Shown in pieces: positions 38,901 through 49,249 of a DNA stretch of 64,000 bases. The DNA is from Halichondria panicea (taxonomy: Eukaryota; Porifera; Demospongiae; Suberitida; Halichondriidae), in contig NC_087379.1 of the NCBI RefSeq assembly GCF_963675165.1, positions 1,311,001 to 1,375,000 on the forward strand, given 5' to 3'. The notes under the pieces are model-generated. The model was not told the DNA's origin and did not search any database. It worked only from the letters and a program-made list of their open reading frames with translations. The position numbers and the translations under genes were made by a program. Numbering within the stretch: position 1 is the stretch's first letter; each line of letters opens with the position of its first letter.

Positions 38901-40141
38901 TAATAGTGTTTAGTGCCTGTAAGCTTAAGAACGTTATTTTGGCAGGTGGGGGGGCTCAGAAGCAGAGATACAAGTACATTTAGGATTTGTGTGTACACAC
39001 ATGCAGTATTTGACGATCTCCTCCTATAATTATGTGCTTAGCACCAACCTCCCTCATTTCACTTCCCACACACCTCCCACCCACCCACACATCTCCCACA
39101 CCCATGCAGGAAGAGGAGACAAGAGAAGCATTTGGAGGAGCTGTTCGACCGCAACCATCTCCCCTCAGTCACCACACGATGCACTCGCAATTTTCGAAAG
39201 TTTGGTGGTTCCTCGAGACCAGGTACTATGGAGAAATCATACCCTCCCCAATCCACTACCGTCAAAACTAGATTTACTACCAAGCCAAGAGTACATTTTG
39301 TTGAAGTGAGTGCTGTCACCAGTATACTAATGGCATTGTGGGCTATAATTATAAGTAATAAAAGATAAAAGTATACTGCATGTAAAACGTTGTAATAATT
39401 CCATTCCAACAGAAAGGGTTGCTCCTGCACTAACCTATTCAATTCACACTACACATTTTTCTTCTACAAGGTCATGTACGTACATGTATACGTATACCGT
39501 ATGCCTGTATAAATCGAGGGTACAAAGTGGTTTTCGCTGATTAAGCATGCATCTACCACGAATATTTATACCCATGAATTTAATATTAAAATTAAATCTG
39601 CTAAAACTTTTCGAACGGCCATTCCACGAAATTTTATACCCTCGAAATACTATACGGTATGTACTGTAGTTATGGGATACCAAGCAATGCATATATATTA
39701 TAGTTATAAAGTAACTCTGTTTCTTTTTTATAATAATTATACACGCACTGTCAGGCATCTCTACCTAATGAGAGTGCTATGAAGGATAGTGGTGTGAGAC
39801 AATCACGCGGCGATAATCAGATCATATCCAAGCAGGAAGAGGCGCGTCCATTGGAGGGTGGTGGTGGTGCGGATACAAGCAAGAGAGCTAATACAGCCGA
39901 TCTCGATCACAACGACTCGTACGATATTCATCTGGAGAGGAGTCGAAAATGGAGCAAGACCGACAGTGATGGAATCCAGCAAAGTGATCTGTCTCCCGTA
40001 CTGGATAAGAATGGGTGTGCGGGGAGTAAGACAAGCCTTGTCCGAGATGACGTTAGTTTGCTGAGTCAGCAGAAGAGTACAGCCTCTGATCTGATTGGAC
40101 TCGTACTGGATAAAGCGACGGTTAAGGTTGCAGATCGATAG
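26962..40141 (+). CDS. Coiled-coil protein, FSIP2/ERICH3-like N-terminus
   Basis: Nine exons (26962-27174, 27345-27490, 27639-27762, 27864-28133, 28233-28343, 37333-37480, 38579-38759, 39110-39305, 39755-40141) close in frame to 591 residues. Residues 90-120 read YNGLHDPHLKSYFYQ...LVKNGFVTRDMYVLC. This resembles a motif (LHDPHL-x-YY...L-x-x-G-x-I-T) near the N-terminus of the sperm-tail protein FSIP2 and, more weakly, the ciliary protein ERICH3. A ciliary or flagellar role is therefore my inference. Residues about 165-430 are a long, very charged coiled coil rich in E/K/R/Q. The C-terminal 130 residues look disordered. The start is 158 bp after the PHAX stop. Exons 1-5 are compact; intron 5 is 9 kb of transposons. 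I do not recognise a precise orthologue. Confidence 0.7.
29095..29338 (-). repeat. 3' LTR of the gypsy element
   Basis: 244 bp, identical to the copy at 33333-33576. On the plus strand it begins TGAGATAACT and ends GATACCACA. Confidence 0.95.
29351..33295 (-). pseudogene. gag-pol reading frame with one nonsense codon
   Basis: One frame runs from ATG at 33295 to a TAA at 30065-30067 (1076 codons), then stays open in the same frame to 29351. Order: gag-like N-terminus; two CCHC knuckles near residues 194 and 215 (CYRCGKSNHSAADC, CHSCGKQGHIAPAC); aspartic protease with DTGA near 290; reverse transcriptase with YLDD near 572; RNase H; integrase with an HHCC zinc finger (about 945-985) and the start of the catalytic core (HIDYAGPF, SDNGAQF). 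The TAA falls inside the integrase core before its last acidic residue, so this copy should make no complete integrase. There is no gag/pol frameshift. The downstream frame holds the rest of integrase and a basic tail. Confidence 0.9.
33333..33576 (-). repeat. 5' LTR of the gypsy element
   Basis: 244 bp, identical to the other LTR. It would carry the element's promoter. On minus it is followed by one base and then the tRNA-Ser primer-binding site. Confidence 0.95.
33797..34202. mobile_element. Non-autonomous TIR element, family CAGkGGCGTAG
   Basis: 406 bp with 16-bp termini: left CAGGGGCGTAGCCAGG, right its inverted copy with one mismatch. It is flanked by the 5-bp duplication CAATG (33792-33796, 34203-34207). 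There is no coding capacity. The CAG start and GGCG core recall hAT-type ends, though hAT elements usually make 8-bp duplications. Confidence 0.85.
34220..35711. mobile_element. TIR element with TACCGTA termini and inner palindromic arms
   Basis: 1492 bp. The first 20 bases, TACCGTACCCTCGCGAAAAT, are exactly inverted at the right end. Inside, 34705-34766 and 35357-35423 form a second inverted repeat of about 62 bp (containing TTTCCCTAAAGAAAGGGGCG on plus at the right arm). No transposase frame is visible. Confidence 0.8.
35789..37186. mobile_element. Large TIR element, Mutator-like by duplication size
   Basis: 1398 bp with imperfect termini of roughly 40-85 bp (left CATAGATACTATAAATTACA, right inverse CATAGACACTACATGGATAT, sharing ACATGGATATGAAA). 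GTGCAAT (up to GTGCAATCATA) is directly repeated outside both ends (35782, 37187), a 7-11 bp target duplication. The smaller CAGTGGCGTAG element at 36070-36360 is nested inside. A short frame at 35912-35987 (MATQKESLVVPALRALFERV...) has no known match. Confidence 0.65.
36070..36360. mobile_element. Non-autonomous TIR element, second CAGkGGCGTAG copy
   Basis: 291 bp, left CAGTGGCGTAGGCAG and right inverse CAGTGGCGTAGCCAG, flanked by CTCAG on both sides (36065-36069, 36361-36365). It shares the internal block AAAATCCTGGCTAC with the element at 33797 and is nested in the Mutator-like element. Confidence 0.85.
37651..38476 (+). mobile_element. Dispersed repeat X, copy 1
   Basis: About 826 bp in intron 6 of the coiled-coil gene. 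It begins TATGCCTCGAGGCGTA and ends GCGTGCGCTTGCAACACTCG. The inverted copy at 54611-55458 matches across the whole length, including a degraded reading frame. See that entry. Confidence 0.8.
38853..38975. mobile_element. Half copy of the foldback element at 61873
   Basis: The stretch from CACTAATTG through ...CTCAGAAGCAGAGATACAAG follows one arm of the 61873-62273 hairpin with substitutions. Only one arm is present. It lies in intron 7 of the coiled-coil gene. Confidence 0.6.
39494..39660. mobile_element. TACCGTA MITE
   Basis: 167 bp bounded by ATACCGTAT and its inverse ATACGGTAT, with inner inverted blocks (ATCGAGGGTA near the left, TACCCTCGAAAT near the right). It lies in intron 8 of the coiled-coil gene and is non-coding. 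Confidence 0.75.
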
Positions 40142-40481
40142 TGGAGTGGACAATTGAACATTGTTTGTGTGTATTAACTGCTTATAATTATAGGGCGCGT
40201 TGTAATGATCGGAATAATTCATTTTGAAAGCTTTACACAATTCCTACCACAGTGGTAAAGTGGGCATGCACACACATTATACATGTAATCGAAATACAGC
40301 CATAATCAATGGCAGAGCTACGAAAAGAGCACACTGAATAATTATACTATATACTTATACTATGCTAGCTAAGAATTTTTGTCGAAATACAGTCAATGGC
40401 AGAGCTACGAAAAAAGAGCACACTATACTATAATACTTACACTATGCTAGCTAAGTATTTTTGTTGTTCTCCATGCAATAA

Positions 40482-43400
40482 TTATACTGTGACAGTCTCA
40501 CAAATCTCTATCAGGTCTTGGGCAGAGTCTCCAAGGTCAATGACAGGAGACTTGAGTACATCGATCAGTGCTTGCAGTGTGGGGGCGGGGGTGGATCGTA
40601 TCAACCATTGCTCCAGTAGTTCAGTGAAACACACACCGGACTTATTCCGATAGTCCTTCTCGATGGCCTGAACACAACAGTGTACGTGGTGAATTAATAC
40701 GTGTATATGGACATCAAACACTATTGAACGTTTAATTTTTTTGAGAAAGCAATAATGAATTAATACGTACTGATGATCTGATTTAAATGACAATCTTGTA
40801 AAAATTAATTACTCCATGTACTAACTGGTCATGCATGACTGTATAGCTACTGGGTTGTTCGTAAACAATTTTATTACTACAAGTCAGTATACACACAGTA
40901 CACTACACTCACATCTAGTGTTCCCTCTTTGATGCCCAATTGCCCTCCCACAAAACGCCATTTTGCCCTAGCCTCCCAGGCAGCTGTCCTCACTACTCTC
41001 AAGTGACAATTCACATTCAGGGGCTCTGTATGGAGAAGTAAAACACATCATCGTCATGAGCACAATAAATAAGCAACACACACCACTACACACAGTAACT
41101 CAGTACGTGTAAGGAAGTGTATAAGTGCAATAATGTAATAGTACGTATACACACACACACTATGCATATCACTGTAGGGTAACGTATTGTAGGTTCACCT
41201 TTGGGGTTTAGACAGCAAATATCAGGAGAAGTGGTAGCTTTTTCATTTTCCTGTAATTAGAAATCAAATAATTATTATTTGTGCTTCAAAGCAAGTACTG
41301 TATGTAGTTTGACCACTATAGTTATCGACTAGAAAAACATTTGCAATGTGAAAATTGCTAGGATTGGCCAGGGGAACCACAAACTGAAAAGCGTGGAAAC
41401 AAGAAATCAGACGAGAGCATAACTCCAATCCGTTACAACGTCAATCACATGTACTGGTAGTTTCCCCATGTTTTCCCAGCCAATATGCCACGCAATTTTT
41501 ACTGGTGGAGTGATGACCAATCCCTATATATTTATTATATATACATCCAGTTTGGAATGTGCGGGCACATAATCATGATGATTTGTGATGAATTGATGTT
41601 CCTAATTAGTAAAACCAGTAGGTACACACAGTCCATCTATGCGTAGTAACATACACGGACCGTACTGGTGACCTGCATGGAATGATGTGGTGGTGGAAGC
41701 TGGTAGATGGATCTGGAACACAGTCTATTATTATACTATGTATTGTACATGTTCATGACGTTGTAACAGATTGGAGTTATGCTCTCGTCTGATTTCTTGT
41801 TTCCACGCTTTTTTGTGGTTCCCCTGGCCAATCCTAGCAATTTTCCCATTGCAAATGTTTTTCTAGTCGGATTCCCTTTCTTTTTCAGTACAGTTTACGT
41901 ATCATGACATGCATAAGTGGAACGTCAAGAGGCAGTACAGAAGTTCAAGAAGAGAAGACAGGACTAATCAGATATCTTCTCGAATATCTCTGTACTAATA
42001 ATTAGCTATAATAATTATAGTAATTGCTTGATATGTTGAATTTGTGAATCAGTATTAAATGACAGCCATTAAGAGCATGATATCTAGCCAGTGCATATAG
42101 CATGCCTGTCAGAGAAAGGAAGCTAGAGCTGAACAGTGTGAAGAAAAGCAACACCTCAGGCTCTGGAAAAGCACTGCAATGGTTTTAGGCACGGTTTATT
42201 AGCCACCCCTATCTATTATTAATTGGCCACAACACAATTGTGAATCATTAAAGATGGCGGAATTGTCTAGGTAAGAGAAATAGAGACTGAGAGGTCATCT
42301 GCCTCGTGGAAGCAATCGCAAATCTGAAGAAGCGCTTTGTAATCCAGGTTGTAGTCGTTTGGAAACCCTGTGCAGAATGTCCTGGAGATGGCTGTACTTG
42401 GAGTAAATGCTGGGCAAAAAAAAACTTACTTACTTACTCACTTACTTACTTACTTAGTCAGTCAGACCATATAGATACACAAAAGAAAGGGATAGGCAAC
42501 ACCCAGCACTTCCGTTGAATGAGGCAAGTTGCTAAAAAGGGGTGTGTGCACTCAAAATGTCAGTAATAGTTTGTAGTATTATAGCAAACTGTGCTCTTGA
42601 GGAGACACCAGATACACTTAGACATAGGCTATTAATCTTTTAGAGCTCTACTATATGCAAAGTACGTGATGAGAAAGTGAGCTCCAAAGGGGGTGTCAGT
42701 ACACTCTACAAACCATAACAGGTCTGTTCCCAAGTCCTTCAAATTCCATCTCTTCGATCACACAATACAGATAAAGATACTTGTGTTCCACTTTCTAATA
42801 CCTAAACTGTGTCTTAGAGCACTTCAAACTAGATTACCATGTACAGTAAGAGCAGGAGAGGTACGCAAACTTTCTGGACTTGGGACAAACGTTTCATGGT
42901 GCTGCTACTACTTCACTCCATTGAGAGCTGGAAAATATGCTTTGTTCCATGCAGTTATAAACACACTTTAATTCTGTGAAACGTACATGTTATAAAATTA
43001 TTTCATATTGGAGATATAGGTACATAAACTGACAAATCGGTGTTTTTTCACACAAATCAAGCTGAATAAAAGAAAGCTCGGCACTAACATAGCAACTGTA
43101 GCTATCGGTAGTGCTGGGTGTATGTGTGCATGATGCCTGATTGCTCTCTTTCAGGCCCCCTACGAGAAAAATAAGCAGATATAGGGATCATTGTGTACTT
43201 TCTTGAGCGCAACTCGCCTCCAACCAGAGTCACACACTGCATTTACCTAGCATCACGTGGGGCGTTGCCTATCCCTTTCTTTCGTGTATCTATGGCCAGA
43301 CAAAGAGTGGTGAAACGTAGAAATAGTGCAATTTTTAAAATGACAATAATTTCATTCATTAAAATGTTCATGGATTATGAAATGAGAGATACAAAGAGAG

Positions 43401-46400
43401 AAAAGGCTAAATAAACTATCTGTCTAGCCAGTTCCTTGATGTGGCCTTTCCCTGCAGAGATAGAACAGTTTGAACATGAGTCAAAATAATTGAAATATTG
43501 CTAAACACGGGCAAACCCACTGCCAATCCTATGTAAAACCTACTGGTTTTACTAATTATAATTTATAATCTTGCAAACCTTAATGCTTGTTGCTATGTCT
43601 CCACGAGCAATGGCAGGAGACTCGAGTGCTCTAACAAGGGTAGACCAGGAGGGGGGAGGAGAAGAGCGCTTCACCCAGTGTGTCAGCATGGCCTCAAAGC
43701 ATACATCAACCCATCGATAGTCCATCTCAATGTTCTGCATACGACAGCCATATTAATCTTTAAGACACAACAATAAATGTAATCTAACAGTCTAACAGTC
43801 TGTTCTAACCAGTATAAAATATTACGGCCTAATGCCACGATGGTTTGGAGTTAAACCCATAATCATTATCTGTTTGTTGCCCATGGAGTGAGTGGGCAGA
43901 TCAAAGCAATCCAGTGCTCTGTATATGGCATGTTGCATCACTACCATAACAACCATAATTTTATTGCACTGCATTATAATTATGGCATGCACTGGGATTA
44001 TATGCACTTGCACTGTGTGTAAATGCAGTAGATTTTGATCTACTTTTGAGACTTATGCCCCACCGTCCTAGGACACCCAATAAGTCATTTGGTTACTTTT
44101 ATAGGCTATAGTTTTATACCTTTTCCGGGAAAAAAACCTAAAAATTTACTATGAATTCACCATTCAAAACACACGTCTTTTATTTCAATTAAGGGAAAAA
44201 TTGACCAATGAAAACACCGCAGGTGCTGATGCCTCGGTGGAGATGCCAAAGCTACATAACATAAAGCTACTAATAACCAATTATTTTGCTGCATGCAAAC
44301 TCAAAGAGTGGGTAATGATCGACCATGATTATTGTTAAAAACGATCGATGCCAAAAGTTCAAGTCTAAAATTAATGGCTGCCATCAGCAGAGCCTTGCAG
44401 CTCTTTTCTCACTCTTGCAGCTACCAATAGCTAGCGTTCTAGTGCAAAGCTAACTACTAAGTAGAGTAATAACACTCGGTAAGCAAGTTTGGCTACGTGC
44501 TCTTCCATTCCAAGTAAGCAAAACTAGGCATAACTCGAGAACGAAGCATTATTTTGCAAATCCACGAATTAAAATCCAAGAAAACATGACTAGAAGCTTA
44601 TAGAAACTCTTACTTGCACTTGATTCATCCTTGAGCAGCTGTAGCAGTCTACACACACAGACAGACAGACACACACACACACACAGACACACAAACACAC
44701 TACCGTATACCTCGCTTGCGCATGCGCACCGAGGCATAATCAATGCAGACGTCATTGAGCAACAAGTTAGTTATTGCAGGCGTCCTCGTGCAACATGCCA
44801 TATATTGCACTGGATGACATAATGCTCCAGTGCAATGTATGGCATGTTGCACTCGTGCTGGGCAATAACTAATAGATTACGTAAAAACAGCATTACATTG
44901 ATGTTTGAATGGGAGCTAGTATATATAATCCATGAGCTGGGGATTTCCTAAGGTAATCTTACCTTCCTAGTTGCATAGTCAATGTCCAGTTCTATAGCCA
45001 AGCTGTACCAGTCAAAGCGTATCTCTTTGATCGCTTCCTTCACACAGGTAAACAACTGGTCAGTTTTAGAGCTGGAGATGTCCTCTGTAATGGAGAGAAT
45101 TGAAGTTATAATTATACGTAAAAAGATCACACACATGCACACACATGCACACATACACGTCATTTCAGGCTCTAAAATTATTCTCACCAACACCGATCTC
45201 TTTCAGGCAGTGGTAAATGGTAAGAAAATGCTTCTGGTTCTTTGAGATGTTGCAACTGATAAAGCCCTTGAAGTGAATATTTGACGCCTTGAATTTCAAT
45301 TCGTTTTCACTCCCACTAACTCTCGGATTTCTCTTCGTCCACTTGAAGGAGAGGCTTGGCTCTGGGTCCTCTTCCATCAGATCAATAAAGGGCAGGGCAA
45401 GGAGAGAAACATCACTTTCCAGGCTGGCTTCCTGTACACACACAAATAGAATGCTGGCACACATTATAATTATGTATAGTTCATACTCACTTTTGAAAAC
45501 CAGCGTTCTTGGTGGGGGCTCAGAGAGATTTTACTAGAGCAGGTACACATAAAGCAGGGATCTACTCCTATTGTGAGGCGGCAAAGTTTGCCGCAGTAGC
45601 AGTCGAAAGCAATGATCGGAGATAATTGAGGACTTATTTCCTTCATCACAAAGAGGATGGTTGAGAGGACGTACGAACAGAGCTCGTACATCGAATGGTC
45701 CCTGTACTGGCGAATAACTCGTATCTCGTAGCAATCGACGTGAGCAATCAGGGTAACAAAATGTTTGGCAACTTTATCTAAGTGAAAGGAGACAAGGTTT
45801 CTCTTTACTGAGGAATCAACAAGTTTCCAAGTCATACCCAGAATGCCTTTGCCTTTACCCCCTCTTGAGACCAATTCACTGATCATGGCACAGAATATTC
45901 CAATGGGAACGTATTGAGGGTCGAATGTGATCTTGATAGGATAGGGCGTGTCAATGCCAGTAGGGGGTGGTTTCGCTAGTTCCTCACGAGATGCACAGTC
46001 GAGAATAGCTGGGATGAAGTACGTCGTTTCGTCCTTTTTTATGGTATGGCTATCCTTAACTACTGTTGTGATAGTAGCCGAAAGGTGGCAATGCTCGAGT
46101 AGTATGAGCAGCTTATCAACAGGAATCAACTCGTTATTCTTAACCTTTTTGTTTTCCACCGAATTGCAATGAGTGATCATTTCCAGTGAGAAATGTCCCA
46201 TATGTGTCCCATCTTCAGAATTGCGCTCCAGTAGTGGCTTGACAACAAGAGCACTGAGGCTGTTGAATACCACTTGGGGGTTGCAAATGACACGGTTCCC
46301 AAACCAACCATCTTTGTCCTTGATGTCAGGACGATAGATCAAAGCTCCGACAAACCGATCCAGGTACCAAACGGTGAATCGAACTTCATCCTCACTCATC

Positions 46401-49249
46401 TTTAACCCCTCGGTACCGATACGAATGCATTCCTCCATTGAGACAATTTTACGCTCTTTTCGCAGTACAACTCCTAACAAAAGTTGTTGTTGGCGAATTG
46501 GAAACTTAGTATCATTTAAATACCTACTGATCATGCTATAAAGACGTTCACGAAGAGGATCGATATCAGTGCCTTCATAGTTGTCGACTGCTATGAACTT
46601 CTTGTCTATTGGATTAGAAAATAACTTCTCAAACTTGTTGGTAATCGTGCTCACGGCTTCGTTTTTCTTTGCCAACTTTTTGTTTAAACAGTTTTCAACT
46701 TCTTTCTCGAAAGCGTCTGAGTTGATGTGTTGGCTGACTATTTGCTGAATGGCAGCCATGTCTTGTTCAGTGACATTTGGTTGCTCATCATCACTCTTCT
46801 TTTGGGAATCTTGAGTCAAAATGAGCCTTATCGCTTTCTTGTGTTCATCAGCAGTGGTACTATCGCTCTTGTCGACAGTGGTAAGATCGGTCTTGTCAGC
46901 AGTGATCTTGCTAGCAGTGGTACTATCGCTCTTGTCAGCAGTGGTACTATCGCTCTTGTCAGTAGTGGTACTATCGCTCTTGTCAGCAGTGGTACTATCG
47001 TTTGAGTTGGCAGTGGCACCATCACTCTTGTCGGCAGTGGTAAGATCGCTCTTGTCAGCAGTGGTACCATCGTTCTTGTCGGCAGTGGCACTATCGCTCT
47101 TGTCGGCAGTGGCACTATTGCTCTTGTCAGCAGTGGTACTATCGTTTGAGTCGGCAGTGGCACCATCACTCTTGTCGGCAGTGGTAAGATCGCTCTTGTC
47201 AGCAGTGGTACCATCGGTCTTGCTAGCAGTGGTACTATCGCTCTTGTCGGCAGTTGCACCATCACTCTTGTCGGCAGTGGTAAGATCGCTCTTGTCAGCA
47301 GTGGTACCATCGCTCTTGTCGGCAGTGGCACTATCGCTCTTGTCGGCAGTGGCACTATTGCTCTTGTCAGCAGTGGTACTATCGTTTGAGTCGGCAGTGG
47401 CACCATCACTCTTGTCGGCAGTGGTAAGATCGCTCTTGTCAGCAGTGGTACCATCGGTCTTGCTACCAGTGGTACTATCGTTCTTGTCGGCAGTTGCACC
47501 ATCACTCTTGTCGGCAGTGGTAAGATCGCTCTTGTCAGCAGTGGTACCATCGGTCTTGCTAGCAGTGGTGCTATCGCTCTTGTTGGCAGTGGCACTATTG
47601 CTCTTGTCAGCAGTGGTACTATCGTTTGAGTCGGCATCACTCTTGTCGGCAGTGGTAAGATCGCTCTTGTCAGCAGTGGTACCATCGGTCTTGCTAGCAG
47701 TGGTACTATCGCTCTTGTCGGCAGTTGCACCATCACTTTTGTCGGCAGTGTTATGATCGCTCTTGTCGGCAGTAGTACCATCGGTCTTGCTAGCAGTGGT
47801 GCTATCGCTCTTGTCGGCAGTGGCACTATCGCTCTTGTCGGTAGTGGCACTATCGCTCTTGTCGGCAGTGGCACTATTGCTCTTGTCAGCAGTGGTACTA
47901 TCGTTTGAGTCGGCAGTGGTACTGTCGGCAGTGGTACTGTTGGCAGTGGCACTATCGCTCTTGTCGGCAGTGGTACTGTCGGCAGTGGTACTGTCGGCAG
48001 TGGCACTATCGCTCTTGTCGGCAGTGGCACAATCGCTCTTGCTAGCAGTGGTGCTATCGCTCTTGTCGGCAGTGGCACTATCGCTATCGCTAGCAGTGGC
48101 ACTATCGCTCTTGTCGGCAGTGGCACTATCGCTCTTGCTAGCAGTGGCACTATCGCTCTTGCTAGCAGCTATTTTTAAGGTAAAGCATTTCTCGTACAGA
48201 AGATTGACCTTGATTTGCATTACAAGTTCATCCTTGAAAGTACCTATGAGTGCAGCAATAGGCTTAGCAGAGCCCAGTTTACCTAGTTTACTACACAGGT
48301 CTCTGTCAATATCCGAGTCAATCTCGGTGTAGTGGCTAATAGCTGAGAGGATTTGAGAGAGCGTTTCTCTGCTTGTGTACGTTGAATCGTACGGTGTGAT
48401 CTTGTCATTTCCTCGTTCGTAGGATACTTCACACATTTCATCAAGGTCTTTGTCCAGTCGAAAGAATGTGAGGAATATCCCTGCACCTCTGCTTAGGAAT
48501 GGAAACATCTCCACGAATCCAGGCTGCCCACCTATGTCAACAAGATTGAGTAGGACTGCGTCTTTCAGTACGTCGCTGTAATCTCTCGAAGAACCCACAA
48601 TACTATGGAGTTCTGTGATAATTTCTTGAACATTGATATTAGTCACATTGATATTAGTCACATAAGGACGTTTCTTTTCTGGACCAGTTGTTGGTGAGAC
48701 GAATTTCGTTTCTGTTGCAGTAGCTACATCGCTCTTCCAAAGAGGTTGCTCTTCTTCAGTAGTTTCCTTCAAAGGGAGGGATGTTTGTGGTTTGTTTGGT
48801 TGTTCTTCAGGCTGACTGTCTTCAATAGGTTCACAGGACATCAGGTAAGAGAAAAGGAGCTGTGTTTCTTGATCTATATTTTCAGATACTTTGAATGTAA
48901 GTTTTGTTCCAGATTTATTCACAAAGGCCAATGCTTGTTTACACTCGGCAAGAAATGTACTGGAACGTTTTCTTTGGTCTTCGGGCAGCGAAGATAGATT
49001 AGTAATCAATCCAACAAGCCGCTTTTGAGTGGTCGTTTTGCCAATACCGGAGGGACCAATAAAGTGCATCTTGATGTACTGAATCTCAATCGTGTTGTTT
49101 TTGTCGGATATCATCTCATCCAGTTTTCGAAGGTACCGTTGGTCTTGAATACTGGCTGTCTGAATACTGGCTGTAAAAAAAATCAGTGGCATTATATTCT
49201 GTGTAGCCGCAGAGGAATATAGTAAGTAGCTGCTCAAAACGGTTGCCAT
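40482..49249 (-). CDS. Roc-COR-like GTPase with repeat insert and two Death domains
   Basis: Seven exons on minus (49249-45491, 45431-45188, 45084-44963, 43734-43579, 41250-41199, 41025-40913, 40667-40482) close in frame to 1543 residues. The Roc-type GTPase spans about 50-360: P-loop GPSGIGKT (65-72), switch DIGGQPG (237), and GTFKDE (335) at the base-recognition position. Residues 361-800 are an 8-residue Thr/Ser/Asp/Lys repeat. A COR-like region follows (about 850-1000, with RVICNPQVVFNSLSALVV) and a conserved-looking segment to 1250. Death domain 1 is at about 1345-1427 (split by an intron) and Death domain 2 at about 1450-1536. ROCO-Death proteins such as DAPK1 act in cell-death and stress signalling. 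The start is uncertain: an acceptor-like TTTTTTACAG lies inside the first 30 codons, so an upstream exon may replace MATVLSSYLL. Confidence 0.8.
41326..41869. mobile_element. Long-TIR MITE in a Death-domain gene intron
   Basis: 544 bp with arms of about 120 bp. The left starts CGACTAGAAAAACATTTGCA and the right ends with the inverse. Both arms hold AGCGTGGAAACAAGAAAT and GAGAGCATAACTCCAATC in opposite orientation. A related, left-truncated copy is at 57606-58036. Confidence 0.85.
42461..43301. repeat. Inverted arms around an 840-bp segment
   Basis: GAAAGGGATAGGCAAC and its outer neighbours (42461-42503) recur inverted at 43261-43301, about 42 bp per arm with a few mismatches. Just left is an (ACTT)n run (42424-42456). 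No reading frame inside is convincing. It looks like a decayed transposon within the 43578-41251 intron. Confidence 0.55.
44229..44737 (+). mobile_element. ATGCCTCGGTG TIR element, copy 1
   Basis: 509 bp, starting ATGCCTCGGTG and ending with its inverse CACCGAGGCAT. Near the right end are a CAGA/CACA microsatellite (44646-44698) and TACCGTATACCTCGC. It lies in the intron between the exons of Death domain 1. Related copies: 50349-50819 (inverted) and 60869-61250. Confidence 0.75.
46848..48171 (-). repeat. 24-bp coding minisatellite, about 55 copies
   Basis: The plus-strand unit is close to CTCTTGTCGGCAGTGGCACT plus ATCG, read on minus as an 8-residue unit such as TADKSDSA. The unit length is a multiple of three and every frame lacks stops, so long shadow frames exist on both strands. 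Variants (SKTDGTTA, DSNDSTTA) recur in the same order in higher-order blocks. Confidence 0.95.

Noticed and set aside
42693-42971. 92-residue plus-strand frame in the Death-domain gene intron
   Set aside because: No recognisable domain, and it sits inside a decayed repeat bounded by inverted arms.
46821-48332. Long plus-strand open frames (LLSAVV- and LSAVAL-type repeats) and a minus-strand PLPTRAIVP frame
   Set aside because: They are shadow frames of the 24-bp coding minisatellite: its length is divisible by three and the unit lacks stops in several frames. The frame flanked by the GTPase and COR-like sequence is the real one.
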